Positions 13,626-15,191 of a stretch of 15,191 nucleotides of DNA are shown here, in pieces (position 1 is the first letter of the stretch; each line of letters opens with the position of its first letter). Under the pieces are notes generated by a model, which ran no database searches, was not told the DNA's origin, and worked only from the letters and a program-made list of their open reading frames with translations. The stretch is from an uncultured Gemmatimonadota bacterium (GTDB taxonomy: Bacteria > Gemmatimonadota > Gemmatimonadetes > Gemmatimonadales > Gemmatimonadaceae). The DNA lies in the NCBI GenBank assembly GCA_946887155.1, contig CAMPKM010000024.1, forward strand, positions 1 through 15,191, written 5' to 3'. Both the position numbers and the translations under genes were made by a program.

Positions 13626-15004
13626 CAGGAGATCCATCCGGTGAACGTCTGGTAGAGCAGCCAGAGGTTGAGCGTCGCGATGATACTCGCCACGAGGTAC
13701 GCGAGCAGCTTCAACCATCCGGGGTTTACGAATTCGCCCATCTTTCGGCGGTCGGACGTGAACATCACCAGCGGGAAAACGGCAAACGAGAGCTGCATGC
13801 TGAGGATCACCTGGCTCAACACCAGCAGCCTGGCGGTTCCTGATTCGCCGTACAAGATGGCCGTGGTTGCGGCGGGCACAATGGCAATTCCGCGAGTAAT
13901 CAGCCGTCGCAGCCATGGACGGATGCGCAGGTTGAGGAAGCCCTCCATCACGATCTGGCCGGCCAGGGTTCCGGTGAGTGTCGAGCTCTGCCCCGACGCC
14001 AGCAAGGCGAGCGCAAACACGACGCTGGCGGCGCCGACGCCAAGGAGCGGTGACAGCAGGTGATAGGCATCCTGAATTTCGGCGACCTGCGTGTTCCCTG
14101 ATTTGTAGAACGTGGCCGCGGCGACGATCAGGATCGAGGCGTTGATGAACAACGCGAATGAGAGCGCAATGGTCGAATCAATGAATGCATAGCGAACGGC
14201 CTCGCGTTTTCCGGCCGAGGTCTCCTCGTACTTGCGCGTCTGGACGATGGAGGAATGCAGGTACAGGTTGTGCGGCATGACGGTGGCGCCGAGGATGCCC
14301 ATCGCGATGTAGAGCATGGCCGGGTTGCGGATGATCTCCGCGCTCGGCACGAAACCCTTCAGCACGCCACTGATCTCGGGGCGGGAAATGATGATCTCGA
14401 ACAGGAAACAGAGACCCACCACCGCCACGAGCGAGATGATGAGCGCCTCCAGCCAGCGGAATCCCTTGTTTTGCAGGTAGAGGACGAGGAGCACGTCGAG
14501 GGCGGTGAGCGTCACGCCCCAGGCGAGCGGGATACCAAAGAGCAGGTTCAGGGCGATCGCGGTGCCGATGACTTCAGCGAGGTCGCAGGCGGCGATGGCG
14601 ATTTCGCAGAGCACCCAGAGGCCGAACGCGACTGGCGGTGAGTAGTGGTCGCGGCAGGCCTGTGCGAGGTCGCGTCCGGTGACGATGCCAAGCTTGGACG
14701 ACAATCCCTGGAGGAGAACCGCCATCAGGTTGGACAGCAGGATGACGGCGAGGAGCGTGTACCCGAACTGCGACCCGCCAGCGAGGTCGGTGGCCCAGTT
14801 GCCGGGGTCCATGTAGCCGACGGCGACGAGGTAGCCGGGTCCGGCGAAGGCGAGGATCTTCCGGAACCAGTGTCCTTGGCCGACGGGTATTGTCCGATAA
14901 ACCTCTGCCAAGCTGGGAGTTACGCGCGTTCTTCTCCAGCCGGACTCAGCCGTGGTGTTTCGATCGTCGGGTGATGGCGGTGGGGTCAGTTCTGGAGCGG
15001 TCAT
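13625..15004 (-). CDS. mntH: Nramp-family Mn2+/Fe2+ transporter MntH
   Basis: This 459-residue protein has about eleven membrane helices. [19 protein letters not shown] (55-73) in helix 1 carries the metal-binding DPGN (66-69). [14 protein letters not shown] (239-252) in helix 6 carries MPHN (243-246). These Asp, Asn and Met residues coordinate the metal in Nramp structures, so proton-coupled Mn2+/Fe2+ import at the inner membrane is expected. The first 45 residues are polar, proline-rich and longer than usual. ATG at 15004 is accepted although no Shine-Dalgarno precedes it. It heads an operon with a universal stress protein and mntR, joined by 1- and 4-base overlaps. A DtxR/MntR-type palindrome at 15095-15113 suggests repression when manganese is sufficient. 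Confidence 0.95.
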   Translation of the reverse strand: MTAPELTPPPSPDDRNTTAESGWRRTRVTPSLAEVYRTIPVGQGHWFRKILAFAGPGYLVAVGYMDPGNWATDLAGGSQFGYTLLAVILLSNLMAVLLQGLSSKLGIVTGRDLAQACRDHYSPPVAFGLWVLCEIAIAACDLAEVIGTAIALNLLFGIPLAWGVTLTALDVLLVLYLQNKGFRWLEALIISLVAVVGLCFLFEIIISRPEISGVLKGFVPSAEIIRNPAMLYIAMGILGATVMPHNLYLHSSIVQTRKYEETSAGKREAVRYAFIDSTIALSFALFINASILIVAAATFYKSGNTQVAEIQDAYHLLSPLLGVGAASVVFALALLASGQSSTLTGTLAGQIVMEGFLNLRIRPWLRRLITRGIAIVPAATTAILYGESGTARLLVLSQVILSMQLSFAVFPLVMFTSDRRKMGEFVNPGWLKLLAYLVASIIATLNLWLLYQTFTGWIS

Positions 15005-15094
15005 TGGAGGATCGAGGCGGCGCCGACTGGGCGAATTCGCGCGAATACTGCTCGTGCCCGTGGCCGAGTAACTTCAGGTGAGCAAACATACAAT

Positions 15095-15113
15095 TTAGGT
15101 TGTCCTAACATTA
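15095..15113. promoter_or_regulatory. DtxR/MntR-type operator upstream of mntH
   Basis: TTAGGTTGTCCTAACATTA matches the well-known 19-bp DtxR box (TTAGGTTAGCCTAACCTAA) at 15 positions and has perfect TTAGG/CCTAA arms. A further TTAGG half-site begins at 15111. It lies about 90 bases before the mntH start in otherwise G+C-rich DNA. The operon's own repressor, mntR, is the likely binder. No convincing -35/-10 pair was found beside it; TATGTT (15090-15085, minus strand) is a possible -10. Confidence 0.75.
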
Positions 15114-15152
15114 GGGGCAGCGTCGGCAGCCTGCAAGTGACCCCGAACCGGG

Positions 15153-15191
15153 TTAGAGGGAGGCGATGATGTGGGCGGTTTGGCGGAGCAT
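15153..15191 (-). CDS. Possible 3' end of a further minus-strand gene (very short)
   Basis: Read on the minus strand from the window edge, the last bases give MLRQTAHIIASL and then TAA at 15155-15153, nearly all codons ending in C. A minus-strand gene ending here, 148 bases before mntH, is plausible. However, the same stretch on the plus strand has a good ribosome site (AGGGAGG) 3 to 6 bases before two ATGs at 15166 and 15169, beginning MMWAVWRS. The visible sequence is too short to decide. Confidence 0.25.
   Translation of the reverse strand: MLRQTAHIIASL

Noticed and set aside
13638..13916. N-terminal extension of the universal stress protein
   Set aside because: It runs antiframe through the end of mntH, and the USP fold begins at YKRILVC right after the ATG at 13625.

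Overview
The window is G+C-rich, gene-dense bacterial DNA with strong preference for G/C at third codon positions. It contains 13 full-length protein genes, one gene cut by the left edge, and possibly a gene end at the right edge. Nothing in it is plasmid-, phage- or transposase-like. The mix (BlaI/M56 regulation, HEAT repeats, a SURF1 protein, a VLCAD-like acyl-CoA dehydrogenase, MgtE, Nramp) and the recurrent in-frame GTTAGGC word suggest a free-living, aerobic, probably soil-type bacterium. Gemmatimonadota or a similar phylum would fit, but this is inference only. No rRNA, tRNA or CRISPR was seen.

Layout. 1-752 (-): a 3-hydroxyisobutyrate-dehydrogenase-family oxidoreductase, cut by the window edge and preceded by an inverted array of TCAACTC units. 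906-4150 (-): a compact three-gene operon. It encodes a BlaI-type repressor, an M56 (BlaR1-like) membrane protease whose usual beta-lactam sensor is replaced by eleven HEAT repeats, and a small exported HEAT protein overlapping it by 4 bases. Two palindromes 21 bp apart in front of the repressor gene look like its operator. 4151-4519: non-coding, with the operators, a promoter and a 104-nt palindromic element. 4520-6813 (+): mgtE and an EamA-type exporter overlapping by 4 bases. 6921-8846 (-): a long acyl-CoA dehydrogenase. 8967-9740 (-): a SURF1 protein. 9781-9851: a second palindromic element resembling the first. 9946-10740 (-): a DUF72 protein.

10874-12475 (+): a three-gene unit of SPFH membrane protein, Arc-like ribbon-helix-helix protein and two-helix membrane protein. 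Its near-consensus promoter overlaps a 24-bp near-palindrome with 11-bp repeated half-sites, a plausible operator for the Arc-like protein. 12472-15004 (-): a manganese uptake operon, mntH - universal stress protein - mntR, with 1- and 4-base overlaps and a DtxR/MntR-type box upstream of mntH. The last gene of the SPFH unit and mntR converge and share the stop tetranucleotide CTAG.

The most novel-looking parts are the repressor / M56-HEAT / HEAT regulatory operon, the SPFH-RHH operon with its operator, and the pair of related palindromic intergenic elements. None of the family calls could be confirmed by database search here; they rest on motifs read in the translations.
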